A stretch of 41,965 nucleotides of DNA from JAMIFV01 sp035906055 (GCA_035906055.1 JAMIFV010000018.1:1-41965), one strand, 5' to 3'; shown: positions 8,258-17,550, counted from the stretch's first letter. The notes: generated from the letters alone by a model not told the origin. Translations and numbers: made by a program.

Positions 8258-8378
8258 GTGATAAGTAGAATGGTCATTCTTTTGACTGTTTTTTCCTATG
8301 TGAAGTGAATAATATCACTTGTGAAACATACTAATTATATCATGAACATTGTAGATACTTTGATGCATTAGGCATTTG

Positions 8379-10553
8379 CTATATTTTCGGAGAAGTGCTC
8401 TGATTCCTATTGGAAGAAACATTAAATTTGAGTAACCGAAGCCCGTTGAATACCACTATAAGGCTAGCGCCCATATCTGCAAAAACCGCCATCCATAGCG
8501 TTGCCAGACCTGCAATATTCAACACCAGAAACACTGCCTTGATACCAATCGCCAGTGATATGTTTTGTTTGAGCACTGCGCCTGTTTCTCGGCTAAGGGC
8601 AATAAACAGCGCGATACGCCGCAAATCATCTTCCATCAGTGCTACATCAGCCGTTTCTAGTGCCGTATCCGTACCCGCCACGCCCATAGCAAAGCCTATA
8701 GAAGATTTAGCCAGCGCGGGAGCATCATTGATGCCATCGCCAACCATGCCGACCACACCGTAGCGTTTCCTTAATTCCTCAATCACAGACAGCTTATCTT
8801 CCGGCAACATATTGCCACGGGCATCTTCAATTCCGACATGTGCGGCAATAGCGTTGGCGGTAGTATCGTTATCGCCTGTCAGCATAATGCAGGTCACGCC
8901 CATATCTTGCAGCTCTTTCACGGCTTCCACGCTGGTATCGCGCACAGTATCGGCAACGGCGAAAACGCAAAGCGCCTGTTTTGCAGTTGCCAGTACGACT
9001 GATGTTTTTCCTTGTTTTTCTAATGGCAGCAGCATTGATTCGACATGCTCGCCACAGATTCCCAATTCTTCGATGAGCCGGTAATTGCCAAGATAATAAA
9101 GGGTGCCATTAATGATGCCCTTAACGCCGCGCCCAGTGATGGATTCAAAATCACTGACATCAAGCGGTTTATCCAACTTGGCTCTGGTGACGATTGCATG
9201 GGCTACAGGATGCTCTGAGTGCGTATTCAGGCTTGCTGCCAGTTGCAGTGCCGCTTCAGCAGAAAGATGTTTCAATTCTTTAATGTCAGTCACCACTGGC
9301 TTGCCATGCGTCAGTGTGCCCGTTTTATCGAGTGCCAGAGCTTTTAATTTACGTCCTTCCTCTAAATAAACACCGCCTTTGATAAGAATACCGCGTTGTG
9401 CTGCGGCAGCAAGGCCACTGACTACCGTAACGGGCGTGGATACTACCAGTGCACAGGGGCAGGCAATCACTAGCGTCACCAGTGCTTTATAGAGCCACGG
9501 TATAAATTCTGCACCAAAAGCCAGCGGCGGCACGACTGCAATCAGTATCGCCAGCACCAGTATTGCAGGCGTATAGTAACTCGCAAACTGGTCAACGAAT
9601 TGTTGTGTGGGGGCACGTTCACTCTGCGCTGCCTGTACGGAGCGGATAATACGCGCCAATGTGGTGCTGCCTCTATTGGCAGTAACGGTAAATTCAAATG
9701 CGCCACGCTCGTTAATCGTGCCCGCAAAGACCGTATCGCCCACTATCTTTTCCACCGGCATACTTTCACCGGTAATAGGGGCTTGGTTGACAGTTGACTG
9801 TCCGCTGATGATTTTACCATCGAGAGGGATGCGTTCACCCGGCTTTACGCGCACAATAGCTTCCATCGCCACATCGCCTACCGCTATCGTTTTCCAACTA
9901 CCGTCTGGCTGTTTAACGTTGGCGGATTCCGGTGTCATTTCCATCAGGTTGCGGATAGCGTTACGTGCGCGGTCTAGTGAATAGGCTTCAATCATTTCTG
10001 CCAGCGCAAACAGGAATGTAACCATTGCAGCTTCCGGCCATTCGCCAATAGCTATCGCCCCTATCACTGCAACCATCATCAGGAAATTGATATTAAGAGT
10101 GAAGGTCTTGATAGCAATCCAGCCTTTTTTTGCGGCTTGTGTACCGCCTGTTAAAATGGCGAGCGCAGAAAGCACAATGACCAGCAGAGATTTTTCATCC
10201 GCTCCCACCCAACTGCTTATTTCTGCAATCATCGCTGCTGCGCCAGAGATGCTAATCAATAGCTTTGTGCGTGTACTGACCCCTGTAGTTGCTAACGTGC
10301 GTGCCCCGCAATTACCACAATCCTCGCCTTTGCGCTTTGGCTCCATATCAAGTTCGTTCAGTGCTGCCTCAATCGGCTGTTCATCTTCCAGCCTGTGACG
10401 CACGGTAAGCTCCCGCTGCATCAGGTTAAAACGCAGATCCTCAATTCCAAGCATTCTTTCGAGTTTGTTGCGGATGAGCTTTTCTTCCGTTGGACAATCC
10501 ATCTTCTGAATAAGATAGACAGTTTCCTTTGTCATTTTTGCGTTTTCAGCCAT
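8379..10553 (-). CDS. cadA: Heavy-metal P1B-type ATPase (Cd2+/Zn2+/Pb2+ exporter)
   Basis: A 724-aa inner-membrane pump that exports divalent metals using ATP. The N-terminal metal-binding domain has the M-D-C-P-T-E-E form (18-24) typical of Cd/Zn pumps. A C-G-N-C-G motif follows at 79-83, then transmembrane segments, the T-G-E-S actuator motif (261-264), the C-P-C ion motif (365-367) and phosphorylation motif D-K-T-G-T-L-T (409-415); T-G-D-N-D and G-D-G-I-N-D-A-P come later. The last membrane helix has A-D-M-G-A-S, the Asp that marks the Zn/Cd (P1B-2) class. It has its own upstream region rather than being tightly joined to the czc genes. ZntA/CadA naming is interchangeable here. Confidence 0.95.
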   Translation of the reverse strand: MAENAKMTKETVYLIQKMDCPTEEKLIRNKLERMLGIEDLRFNLMQRELTVRHRLEDEQPIEAALNELDMEPKRKGEDCGNCGARTLATTGVSTRTKLLISISGAAAMIAEISSWVGADEKSLLVIVLSALAILTGGTQAAKKGWIAIKTFTLNINFLMMVAVIGAIAIGEWPEAAMVTFLFALAEMIEAYSLDRARNAIRNLMEMTPESANVKQPDGSWKTIAVGDVAMEAIVRVKPGERIPLDGKIISGQSTVNQAPITGESMPVEKIVGDTVFAGTINERGAFEFTVTANRGSTTLARIIRSVQAAQSERAPTQQFVDQFASYYTPAILVLAILIAVVPPLAFGAEFIPWLYKALVTLVIACPCALVVSTPVTVVSGLAAAAQRGILIKGGVYLEEGRKLKALALDKTGTLTHGKPVVTDIKELKHLSAEAALQLAASLNTHSEHPVAHAIVTRAKLDKPLDVSDFESITGRGVKGIINGTLYYLGNYRLIEELGICGEHVESMLLPLEKQGKTSVVLATAKQALCVFAVADTVRDTSVEAVKELQDMGVTCIMLTGDNDTTANAIAAHVGIEDARGNMLPEDKLSVIEELRKRYGVVGMVGDGINDAPALAKSSIGFAMGVAGTDTALETADVALMEDDLRRIALFIALSRETGAVLKQNISLAIGIKAVFLVLNIAGLATLWMAVFADMGASLIVVFNGLRLLKFNVSSNRNQSTSPKI

Positions 10554-10676
10554 GATTTCTCTCTATCTACGCCTTGTTCACATGTAGTGTGATTGTGAGC
10601 TAAAAACTCGTATGCACAAATGCCATGCTGTGGCACTGTCTGCGCCAGTTTTAAGTCATACCCATCAGAACGCACT

Positions 10677-10704
10677 ACTATAGACCCAAGCAAGACTGTA
10701 TCAA
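10677..10704 (-). promoter_or_regulatory. Candidate promoter of the P1B ATPase gene
   Basis: On the minus strand TTGATA (10699-10704) is followed after 16 bp by TATAGT (10677-10682). This predicts a transcript start near 10670 and a 5' leader of about 115 nt. GGGTCTATAGTAG around the -10 is reminiscent of MerR-family metal promoters, but the dyad is not complete. Two very short ORFs lie in the leader. No adjacent merR-type regulator exists in the island. Confidence 0.4.
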
Positions 10705-10739
10705 AGTCGTGCGCGTTGAAACTATTGATAGGTACTAAA

Positions 10740-11165
10740 TTAAGGCAGGTATTTCACAGTCATTTTGGTGCAGATGTTCTGCATATTATCATAATGCTGC
10801 TTATACTCCGGCTTTTCTTTTAATCCAGCCCCTACCTCTTTCCGGCACTCCGCCAAAGCACTCTTTTGCTCATCAACAGTTGCGTCGGTCATCTCACGGC
10901 ACAGTGATTTCAGCGTTCTGGTTTCTTCCGTGTCCCTAACAAAGGCAAGGCGTTTAGAGCCATATTTCTTCTGATAAGCGGCTTTCTTGAGGCGAGTAGT
11001 GTATTCCGCTTCGTTCAGGCAAGCCAGCCGAAGCACCTTGCGCCGTTCATCAGATGTTTGGGCTTGATACAGTTTTTGGTCTAATGTTTGCGGCTGTGTG
11101 GATAGCTGCGTACAGGCAGAGAGTAGCGCGGCAACAGTCAGAGTTGCGATGATAGTGTGCTTCAT
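10740..11165 (-). CDS. Putative lipoprotein at the end of the czc operon
   Basis: A 141-aa protein with a clear lipoprotein signal: a hydrophobic stretch ending L-L-S-A-C (Cys18 as the lipid-bearing residue). The mature part is highly charged and helical, with several Cys and many Lys/Glu, and no family I recognise. It starts 19 bp after the His-rich peptide gene and reads in the same direction, so it is likely the last gene of the czc transcript. A periplasmic accessory role is inferred from position alone. Confidence 0.6.
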   Translation of the reverse strand: MKHTIIATLTVAALLSACTQLSTQPQTLDQKLYQAQTSDERRKVLRLACLNEAEYTTRLKKAAYQKKYGSKRLAFVRDTEETRTLKSLCREMTDATVDEQKSALAECRKEVGAGLKEKPEYKQHYDNMQNICTKMTVKYLP

Positions 11166-11184
11166 AAAACCTCTTTATGATTGG

Positions 11185-11424
11185 TTACTTTTTAGTGGCT
11201 TTTTCTTTGTCATCACCATGTCCATCACCATCTTTATGGTCGTGGTGTTCATCAGTAGAATGGCCTTCTTTTTTGTCGTGGTCTTTGTGGTCGCCATCTT
11301 TATGTTCATGCTCCTCCATCTTTTTGCCGTCTTCAGCCTTGTGTTCGTTGGCTAAGGCAGGGGTGCCAGCACTTATAACAAGTGCAAGAGCGGAAGCGGC
11401 AAACAGGGATTTAATGTCTTTCAT
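11185..11424 (-). CDS. Small His/Asp-rich periplasmic metal-binding peptide
   Basis: A 79-aa protein with a Sec signal peptide (cleavage probably after A-L-A, residue ~25). The mature part is almost only His, Asp, Glu, Lys and Gly, with repeated H-x-D/H-K-D units (for example E-H-E-H-K-D-G-D-H-K-D-H-D). Such composition suits binding of Zn2+, Cd2+ or Ni2+ in the periplasm. It directly follows czcA (31 bp), so it probably buffers metal for the CBA pump. The same kind of His-rich tract is found in the N-terminus of CzcB, so one may derive from the other. Confidence 0.7.
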   Translation of the reverse strand: MKDIKSLFAASALALVISAGTPALANEHKAEDGKKMEEHEHKDGDHKDHDKKEGHSTDEHHDHKDGDGHGDDKEKATKK

Positions 11425-11454
11425 CGTAGTTCTCCTTTGGGGTTGGTTTGAGAA

Positions 11455-14400
11455 TTATAGTTCTTCCTTGTTCAGCACATCGCTGGCAAGGTTGAACCTT
11501 TTGTAGATAGCTGGCAGCACAAGCAATGTCAGTATTGTTGCTGTGATAAGCCCGCCAATCACCACTGTTGCCAGTGGTTTCTGTACCTCTGCGCCTGCAC
11601 CTGTGGCAATTGCCATAGGTACAAAGCCGAGGCTTGCGACAAGCGCCGTCATAAGCACAGGGCGGAAGCGGGAAAGCGCCCCCTCCACAACCGCGATATG
11701 CGCTTCAACGCCTTCGCGTACAAGCTGGTTGATGCGGGTAATCATCACGAGGCCGTTCAGCACAGCAACGCCTGATAGTGCAATCAGACCAACAGCCGCC
11801 GAGATGGAGAAAGGCATACCCCGCAGCCATAACGTCAGGATACCGCCCGTAAGTGCCAGCGGCACACCGGAGAATACCAGCAACGCCTGTTTTACTGAGC
11901 CAAGTGCTGTGAACAGCAATAGGAAAATCATGAAGAAACATGCGGGAACTACTACACCCAATCGTGCTTTGGCTTCTTCAAGGTTTTTGAACTGCCCACC
12001 CCATTCCAGCCAGTAGCCTGCGGGAATCTGCACCTTGTTGCTAATAGCTGCCTGTGCATCCTGTACGAAAGAGCCAATGTCACGACCTCGCACATTGGAT
12101 TGCACCACTACACGCCGTTTGCCATTCTCACGGCTAATCTGGTTCAGTCCGTCTGTAATTTCCAGCTTCGCCACCTGCTTAAGAGGTATATATGCAGGGC
12201 GCGTGTGTTGCTGACCGGGGGCACGGTCTGCCATATCATCATCGGCGGCAGGTAACAGAATCGGCAGATTCTCTAACACTGATAAATCCTGCCGCATAGC
12301 ATCAGGCAGGCGCACAACAATGTCAAAACGGCGGTCTCCCTGAAACACCAATCCTGCTTCACGGCCTCCTACGGCAATAGACAACACATCCATTACATCA
12401 CTGACATGAAGCCCGTAGCGGGAGATGGCATCTTTATCGAGCTTCACTTCCAGCATAGGCAAGCCAGATGTCTGCTCCATTTTTACATCCGCTGCACCGT
12501 TGATGGACTTTAATGCCTGCACTAACTGGGAAGCCGTTTTCTCCATGACTGCAAAATCATCGCCATAGATTTTCACAGCCACATCGGAACGCACACCAGA
12601 AATCAGCTCATTGAAGCGCATCTGAATGGGCTGGGTAAACTCGTAATTATTACCCGGAACATCGGATACGGCCTCATTGATACGGCGGATAATATCAGGC
12701 TTATCAATATTCTGTGACCACTGGTCTTTATCTTTCAGAATAATAAACGTATCCGATACGTTGGGTGGCATTGGGTCAGCAGCCATTTCTGCCGTGCCAG
12801 TTTTAGAGAATACAAACGCCACTTCTGGCACAGTGCTTACGGCTTTTTCCACCGCAAACTGTAACTCCTGTGATTGTGTTAGCGAGGTTGAGGGAATCCG
12901 CATCGCGTGCATGGCAATGTCTTTCTCATCCAGTGTGGGAATGAACTCCTGCCCCATCGAAGAAAACAGCACCATTGAAAACACAAAGCCAGCAGTAGCT
13001 GTGCTGATAATTTTCATCGGAGCTTTAAGCGCCCAGCGCAAGGCAGGTTCATACCAGCCTTTAGCTTTTAGAACGATTCGGCTTTCCTTCTCCTCTATCT
13101 TGCCTTTCACAAAAATGGCAATCATGGCTGGCACAAAGGTGAGCGACAACACGAAGGCGGCAATCAGTGCAAATATCACTGTCATCGCCATCGGCTCAAA
13201 CATTTTTCCTTCCACACCACTGAAGGTCAGCAGAGGTATATATACCATGATAATAATTGCCTGACCGAACACGGAAGGCTGTATCATCTCACGGCTGGCA
13301 ACCATCACTTCATGCAGGCGTTCTGGTAAGGTAAGTATACGCCTCTCATGATGCTGGCGTTCAGATAAACGGCGCAGGCAGTTTTCAGTGATAATCACTG
13401 CGCCATCTACAATCAGCCCGAAATCCAGCGCACCAAGGCTCATGAGGTTGCCACTGATACCAGCACGAATCATCCCCATAGAGGTCATGAGCATGGAAAG
13501 CGGGATGACAAGGGCGGTAATCAATGCAGCTCTGAAATTGCCAAGCAGCGCAAACAGGATAACAATCACCAGTAACGCGCCTTCGGTCAGATTAGTCTGT
13601 ACCGTGCCAATGGTTCTATCCACCAGTTTTGTGCGGTTAAGCACCGTTTTGGCATGAATGCCTGCTGGCAGTGATTTATTTACTTCCGTGATTTTCACAT
13701 CAACGGCTTCGGATACGGTTCGGCTGTTCTCACCGATAAGCATCAGTGCCGTGCCAACTACCACTTCCTCACCATTCTCTGAAGCAGAACCCGTGCGGAG
13801 TTCTTTGCCAATGCCTATCGTGGCAATATCTTTGAGGTAAATGACAATGCCGTTACGGTTAGTAACTACTGTTTTACCGATTTGCTCGGCATTTTCGATA
13901 CGCCCGTCAGCGCGTACCACATAGGCTTCGCCATGTTTCTCAATATAGCCAGCCCCCATGCTGGTGTTATTGCGCTCCAGCACCTGCACCACATCAGAGA
14001 AACCCAGACCCAGTGCAACTAGTTTTTGTGGGTCAGGTTGCACATGATACTGCTTTACATAGCCGCCAATAGCATCAACACCAGCAACGCCTTTCACGCC
14101 CTTTAACTGCGGGCGGATAATCCAGTCCTGTACGGTGCGAAGGTAGGAAGCCAGCTCCACGTCCGTTTTCAATTTCTGGCCTTCGGGAGTTAGGAAGCTG
14201 CCATCAGATTGCCAGCCAGCTTCGCCGTCTTTTACTGTTGCCCCCTTGCCGCGTGGGTGTTGATACTCCACCGTCCACATATAAATCTCGCCAAGACCGG
14301 TAGAGATTGCCCCCATTTTCGGTACAGCAGTATCGGGCAGATTCTCTTTGGCTTCCGCGATGCGTTCATTCACTTGAGCACGGGCAAAGTAAATATCCAC

Positions 14401-14700
14401 ATCATCGTTAAATACGGCAGTGACCTGACTGAAGCCGTTACGCGAAATAGAGCGTGTATATTCCAGACCCGGAATCCCCGCCAGTGCGGTTTCCACAGGG
14501 AATGTCACCTGCTTTTCTACTTCCATCGGAGAGAAAGCGGATGCGACCGTATTAATCTGCACCTGATTGTTGGTGATGTCCGGCACTGCGTCAATCGGCA
14601 GGTTCTTAAGTGAATATACGCCGAATGCCGCTATCGCCAATGTTAACAGGGCAATCAAATAGCGGTGATGCAGTGAAAATCCTAAAATGCGCTCAATCAT
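11455..14700 (-). CDS. czcA: CzcA-type RND heavy-metal efflux transporter
   Basis: A 1081-aa inner-membrane RND pump, the proton-driven component of a tripartite CBA exporter. The TM4 motif D-F-G-L-I-V-D-G-A-V-I is the HME1 form linked to Zn2+/Co2+/Cd2+ transport, in contrast to the Cus-type pump of this island. It starts with the usual M-I-E-R-I-L-G-F and V-D-A-V-P-D-I-T-N-N-Q-V-Q-I segment. An acidic insertion (residues ~825-840, A-A-D-D-D-M-A-D-R-A-P-G) lies in the periplasmic part. The order czcC-czcB-czcA is standard, with 15 bp after czcB. Confidence 0.95.
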   Translation of the reverse strand: MIERILGFSLHHRYLIALLTLAIAAFGVYSLKNLPIDAVPDITNNQVQINTVASAFSPMEVEKQVTFPVETALAGIPGLEYTRSISRNGFSQVTAVFNDDVDIYFARAQVNERIAEAKENLPDTAVPKMGAISTGLGEIYMWTVEYQHPRGKGATVKDGEAGWQSDGSFLTPEGQKLKTDVELASYLRTVQDWIIRPQLKGVKGVAGVDAIGGYVKQYHVQPDPQKLVALGLGFSDVVQVLERNNTSMGAGYIEKHGEAYVVRADGRIENAEQIGKTVVTNRNGIVIYLKDIATIGIGKELRTGSASENGEEVVVGTALMLIGENSRTVSEAVDVKITEVNKSLPAGIHAKTVLNRTKLVDRTIGTVQTNLTEGALLVIVILFALLGNFRAALITALVIPLSMLMTSMGMIRAGISGNLMSLGALDFGLIVDGAVIITENCLRRLSERQHHERRILTLPERLHEVMVASREMIQPSVFGQAIIIMVYIPLLTFSGVEGKMFEPMAMTVIFALIAAFVLSLTFVPAMIAIFVKGKIEEKESRIVLKAKGWYEPALRWALKAPMKIISTATAGFVFSMVLFSSMGQEFIPTLDEKDIAMHAMRIPSTSLTQSQELQFAVEKAVSTVPEVAFVFSKTGTAEMAADPMPPNVSDTFIILKDKDQWSQNIDKPDIIRRINEAVSDVPGNNYEFTQPIQMRFNELISGVRSDVAVKIYGDDFAVMEKTASQLVQALKSINGAADVKMEQTSGLPMLEVKLDKDAISRYGLHVSDVMDVLSIAVGGREAGLVFQGDRRFDIVVRLPDAMRQDLSVLENLPILLPAADDDMADRAPGQQHTRPAYIPLKQVAKLEITDGLNQISRENGKRRVVVQSNVRGRDIGSFVQDAQAAISNKVQIPAGYWLEWGGQFKNLEEAKARLGVVVPACFFMIFLLLFTALGSVKQALLVFSGVPLALTGGILTLWLRGMPFSISAAVGLIALSGVAVLNGLVMITRINQLVREGVEAHIAVVEGALSRFRPVLMTALVASLGFVPMAIATGAGAEVQKPLATVVIGGLITATILTLLVLPAIYKRFNLASDVLNKEEL

Positions 14701-14715
14701 GGTAAATCCTTAATC

Positions 14716-15819
14716 TCAATGTTCGTGTTCAGCGCCCGCCTTGCCGATGTCGGCTTTGACGATAAAACTGTTTTTCGCCACATAGCGTTGCCCCGCAACA
14801 AGTCCTTGAGTGATTTCTGTCCATGTTTCATCACTGTTGCCGAGTTCAACGGGCTGCATCTTGTAAGTGCCGCCTTCTTCCAAGAAGACCACGTTCTTGC
14901 CTTCCATGCGCTGGATAGCTTCAGTTTTAACGGCTACTGGCACTTGCTTCTCGCCTATCACCACATCGGCGCGTATGCTCATGCCAGAACGCCAATGATT
15001 ATCGGTGTTGTTGATGACAGCCCTTGCCACCACCGTCTGACTGGAAATCTCAGCAGTCGGTAAAATGAGTGCGATTGTGGCTTCGGTATTTATAGGATCA
15101 TCAAGGCATTGGATTCGTACTTTTTGCCCCTGCTTCAGCTTCTCACCATCTTTAGAAAACACAAAAAGTTCAGCCCATAGCTTGTTCAAGTCAGCAACAA
15201 TGTAAAGTGGTTCATCCCCTGTTAATTGCCCGATACCAGCAGTGCGTGTGATAACCGTGCCTGATACAGGGGATTTCACAGCGTAAACCTGTAGGCTTTC
15301 ATTGCTTTCTACCGTTGCAAGCGTATCACCAACCTTCACCACTTCGCCGGGTTCTTTCTCCACACTGCGGATGACACCGGGGAAACGCGCTTTCACTTGT
15401 GCGGTTGTACTCTGATTAAGCGACACGCGCCCTGTAACACTTAGAATTTCCGCTACTGTGGCACTTCCTGCCTCCATTACTTCGATGTTTAGGTTCTTGG
15501 CTGCTTTTTCGCTGATTTTACTCTCGTCACCATGCCCTTCTTCATCGCCATGACCATGTTCGTCCTTAGCGGGTTCTTTATCGCTGTGGTCGTGACCATG
15601 CTTATCACCATGCGCGTGTTCATCCTTATCGCCATGATTATGCTCACCACCCTCTGCGTGTTCATCTTTCTCTTTGCCATCCACATGCTTATCTGAATCG
15701 GTTTCGCTATGCGTATGCTCGGTTGTTTTATTGCCATCCGCGTGAGCGTATTGGTACTTGTACCCGCCACCAGCAAGTGCCAGCAAAATAATTACCGTTT
15801 TCAATTTTCTATTCTTCAT
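14716..15819 (-). CDS. czcB: CzcB-type periplasmic adaptor (membrane fusion protein) with His-rich N-terminus
   Basis: A 367-aa HlyD/RND adaptor that links CzcA to the outer-membrane channel. After a short membrane anchor (residues 8-22) comes a ~70-residue tract very rich in His, Asp, Glu and Lys (residues ~30-105), a likely metal-binding region; the lipoyl-like and barrel domains follow (V-K-S-P-V-S-G-T-V near 180). The His tract is longer than usual and suggests periplasmic Zn/Cd capture. The ATG overlaps the czcC stop (ATGA), giving translational coupling. Confidence 0.92.
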   Translation of the reverse strand: MKNRKLKTVIILLALAGGGYKYQYAHADGNKTTEHTHSETDSDKHVDGKEKDEHAEGGEHNHGDKDEHAHGDKHGHDHSDKEPAKDEHGHGDEEGHGDESKISEKAAKNLNIEVMEAGSATVAEILSVTGRVSLNQSTTAQVKARFPGVIRSVEKEPGEVVKVGDTLATVESNESLQVYAVKSPVSGTVITRTAGIGQLTGDEPLYIVADLNKLWAELFVFSKDGEKLKQGQKVRIQCLDDPINTEATIALILPTAEISSQTVVARAVINNTDNHWRSGMSIRADVVIGEKQVPVAVKTEAIQRMEGKNVVFLEEGGTYKMQPVELGNSDETWTEITQGLVAGQRYVAKNSFIVKADIGKAGAEHEH

Positions 15820-17135
15820 TTCTGTTCCCCTTTATTCTGTACTTTTTCTGCATGTGCTGCGGTAAGCCGCTCCACGCTTGCTCTGGCGGTGTGAAACTCT
15901 TTCAGGGCTGTGATATGCTGTTGCTTCACCCCAAACAGGCTGCGCTGCGCGTCCAGCACCTCAAGATACGGGAAACGCCCAAGCCCATACCCTTCACGCG
16001 CTAACTGGAAGGCTTTACTGGCGGCAGGTAGCACGTTCTTTTTCAGGGTTTCAGCGCGGAGATAGGCGCTTTCCATCTCCTGTCCGGCGCGATACAGTTC
16101 GGAATTAAGCGTGAGTGTGGTGCTACGGTTCTCCTGCTCGGTTCTGCTTACCTCGCTGCGGGCTTTCGCTATGTTGCCGCGATTGGCATTCAGTACGGGA
16201 ATCGGTAGTGATACGCCCACGACAAACGCCTGATTGCCGCTATCCCTGAAATCCCTCACCCCAACATTGAGGCGCGGATTGGGAATGGCACTCGCGCTTT
16301 CCAGTTCGAGCCGCGCCCGTGACTGTTCCAGCGAGGCGTTCAGCTTCTGTAGGTTGGGGTTGGAAGATAGCTTTTCGGTAGTCGCCACTGCATCGGGCTT
16401 GGTGACAGCATAAAACGCCGTGCTATCGAGCGTGATGACTGCCTGTTCTTCGCCCATCACTGTGGCAAGGTTCTTATGGGCGATGTCACGCTCCCGCGTG
16501 GCAGTGTCCAGCGCAATGGCGGCGGTAGATACCTCCACCTCGGCGCGGCTTTTCTGAATCAGCGGGGCGGCGGCTGCGCCCACCCGCGCACTGACGGATT
16601 TAAGCACATCTCCCGCAAGCACCTTCTGTTCACTGGCAAGGCGCACTGCCTCATCTGCCGCCACCGCATCCGAATAAGCAGTGGTTACATCCCGAATAAC
16701 GTCCAGTGCTGTCGCTTGATACTCAAGGCTGGCGATTTCCAGCCCCTTACCAGCGATGCTGCGCCGCGCACTACGCTGGCCGCCTATCTCCAGTTCCTGC
16801 GAAATACCATACGTCACCTCGGCGGATGCAAAATCTTTATACTGGCCGTCACCCGCAACATTCTCGGCCTCAACACTGAGTTCAGGGTTCTTGAACGCAT
16901 CGGATTGACGGTATTCACCCTTTGCGGCGGCAACCCCACTGCCAAACGCTTGCAGGCGCGGTGACTGTTCCAATGCTTTGGCAATCGCACTTTCCAGCGT
17001 CAGGCCACTGGCTTTCTGCTTCTGTTCAGAGGTTGCAGGTTTATCAGTGCTTGCCTTAGCCTTATCGGCTGCAAAGGCAGGCTGGGCAGTCAGTATTGTG
17101 GCGCATAGCAGCCACAGGGTTTGTTTCTGGTACAT
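15816..17135 (-). CDS. czcC: CzcC-type outer-membrane efflux protein
   Basis: A 439-aa TolC-family outer-membrane factor with a Sec signal ending A-F-A-A-D (about residue 23) and the long coiled-coil helices of this family. Motifs include A-L-E-Q-S-P-R-L-Q-A near residue 52 and G-Y-G-L-G-R-F-P-Y-L-E-V-L-D-A-Q-R near 385, typical of CzcC. Its ribosome site GGTGAG (17141-17146) lies 5 bp before the ATG and is buried in a perfect inverted repeat that reaches back to the stop codon of the upstream Cys-rich ORF. Its translation is thus probably controlled by that ORF. Confidence 0.93.
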   Translation of the reverse strand: MYQKQTLWLLCATILTAQPAFAADKAKASTDKPATSEQKQKASGLTLESAIAKALEQSPRLQAFGSGVAAAKGEYRQSDAFKNPELSVEAENVAGDGQYKDFASAEVTYGISQELEIGGQRSARRSIAGKGLEIASLEYQATALDVIRDVTTAYSDAVAADEAVRLASEQKVLAGDVLKSVSARVGAAAAPLIQKSRAEVEVSTAAIALDTATRERDIAHKNLATVMGEEQAVITLDSTAFYAVTKPDAVATTEKLSSNPNLQKLNASLEQSRARLELESASAIPNPRLNVGVRDFRDSGNQAFVVGVSLPIPVLNANRGNIAKARSEVSRTEQENRSTTLTLNSELYRAGQEMESAYLRAETLKKNVLPAASKAFQLAREGYGLGRFPYLEVLDAQRSLFGVKQQHITALKEFHTARASVERLTAAHAEKVQNKGEQK

Positions 17136-17140
17136 GGGTT

Positions 17141-17250
17141 CTCACCGCTTAATTCCTTGAAGAATGCAATCATGGACATGCGACGCGGGAACACCTGAAC
17201 AGGCATTCTTCCAGACGCGCATATCCGGCAGACGGAATTAAACGTGTGAG
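17141..17250 (-). promoter_or_regulatory. Intercistronic RNA structure sequestering the czcC ribosome site
   Basis: Reading along the mRNA (minus strand), CTCAC (17246-17250) and TTAATTCC (17234-17241) around the stop codon of the upstream ORF pair perfectly with GGAATTAA (17149-17156) and GTGAG (17141-17145). The last is part of the czcC Shine-Dalgarno. Inside, GAAGAATGC (17203-17211) pairs perfectly with GCATTCTTC (17159-17167). The structure would close the czcC start until a ribosome reaches the end of the leader ORF. The same design is found at 26264-26385. Confidence 0.7.
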
Positions 17251-17543
17251 GGGGGTTCTAGGAGTGGGCTGACATTAACGGATGTCATGTTGTCATCCGC
17301 AATGGCTGTGAACTGTTTGGCAATGGTGGGCAGGAGAACATGAGCAACGGCATCCGTTTTGAAGGAAGCCGGAGCGCAGCAGCAATGATGCGCTGCATTC
17401 ACTTGCTTGCCATCCTTCTGGGTATCTTCTTTCTGGGCGGCGCTTTCCGAATGGCATCCATCGCCATCAACACCAAGCGCATGAGCGACAGGCGTAATCA
17501 GCAGGGAAAACATTACAAACAGGCATATAAAGAATTTACTCAT
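17238..17543 (-). CDS. Small exported Cys/His-rich protein, candidate metal-sensing leader ORF of czc
   Basis: A 101-aa protein with a Sec signal (V-A-H-A-L, about residue 23), a Cys/His cluster (A-H-H-C-C-C-A) in the middle, a hydrophobic stretch and a C-terminus E-P-P-S-H-V. It heads the czc operon (CzcI position). The layout (signal, Cys cluster, Pro-Pro near the end) is that of DUF2946-type copper-responsive upstream ORFs such as CruR and CutF. The ATG lies only 7 bp after a good -10 element and has no Shine-Dalgarno, so the mRNA may be leaderless. Its stop codon lies in a stem that hides the czcC ribosome site. It may serve as a sensor, as a periplasmic metal-binding protein, or as both. 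Confidence 0.7.
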   Translation of the reverse strand: MSKFFICLFVMFSLLITPVAHALGVDGDGCHSESAAQKEDTQKDGKQVNAAHHCCCAPASFKTDAVAHVLLPTIAKQFTAIADDNMTSVNVSPLLEPPSHV

Positions 17544-17550
17544 GCGCCTA

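Noticed and set aside
10578..10592. TCACA/TGTGA dyad upstream of the P1B ATPase as a regulator site
   Set aside because: Only five bases per arm in an AT-rich leader; it lies downstream of the likely promoter, so the evidence is too weak.
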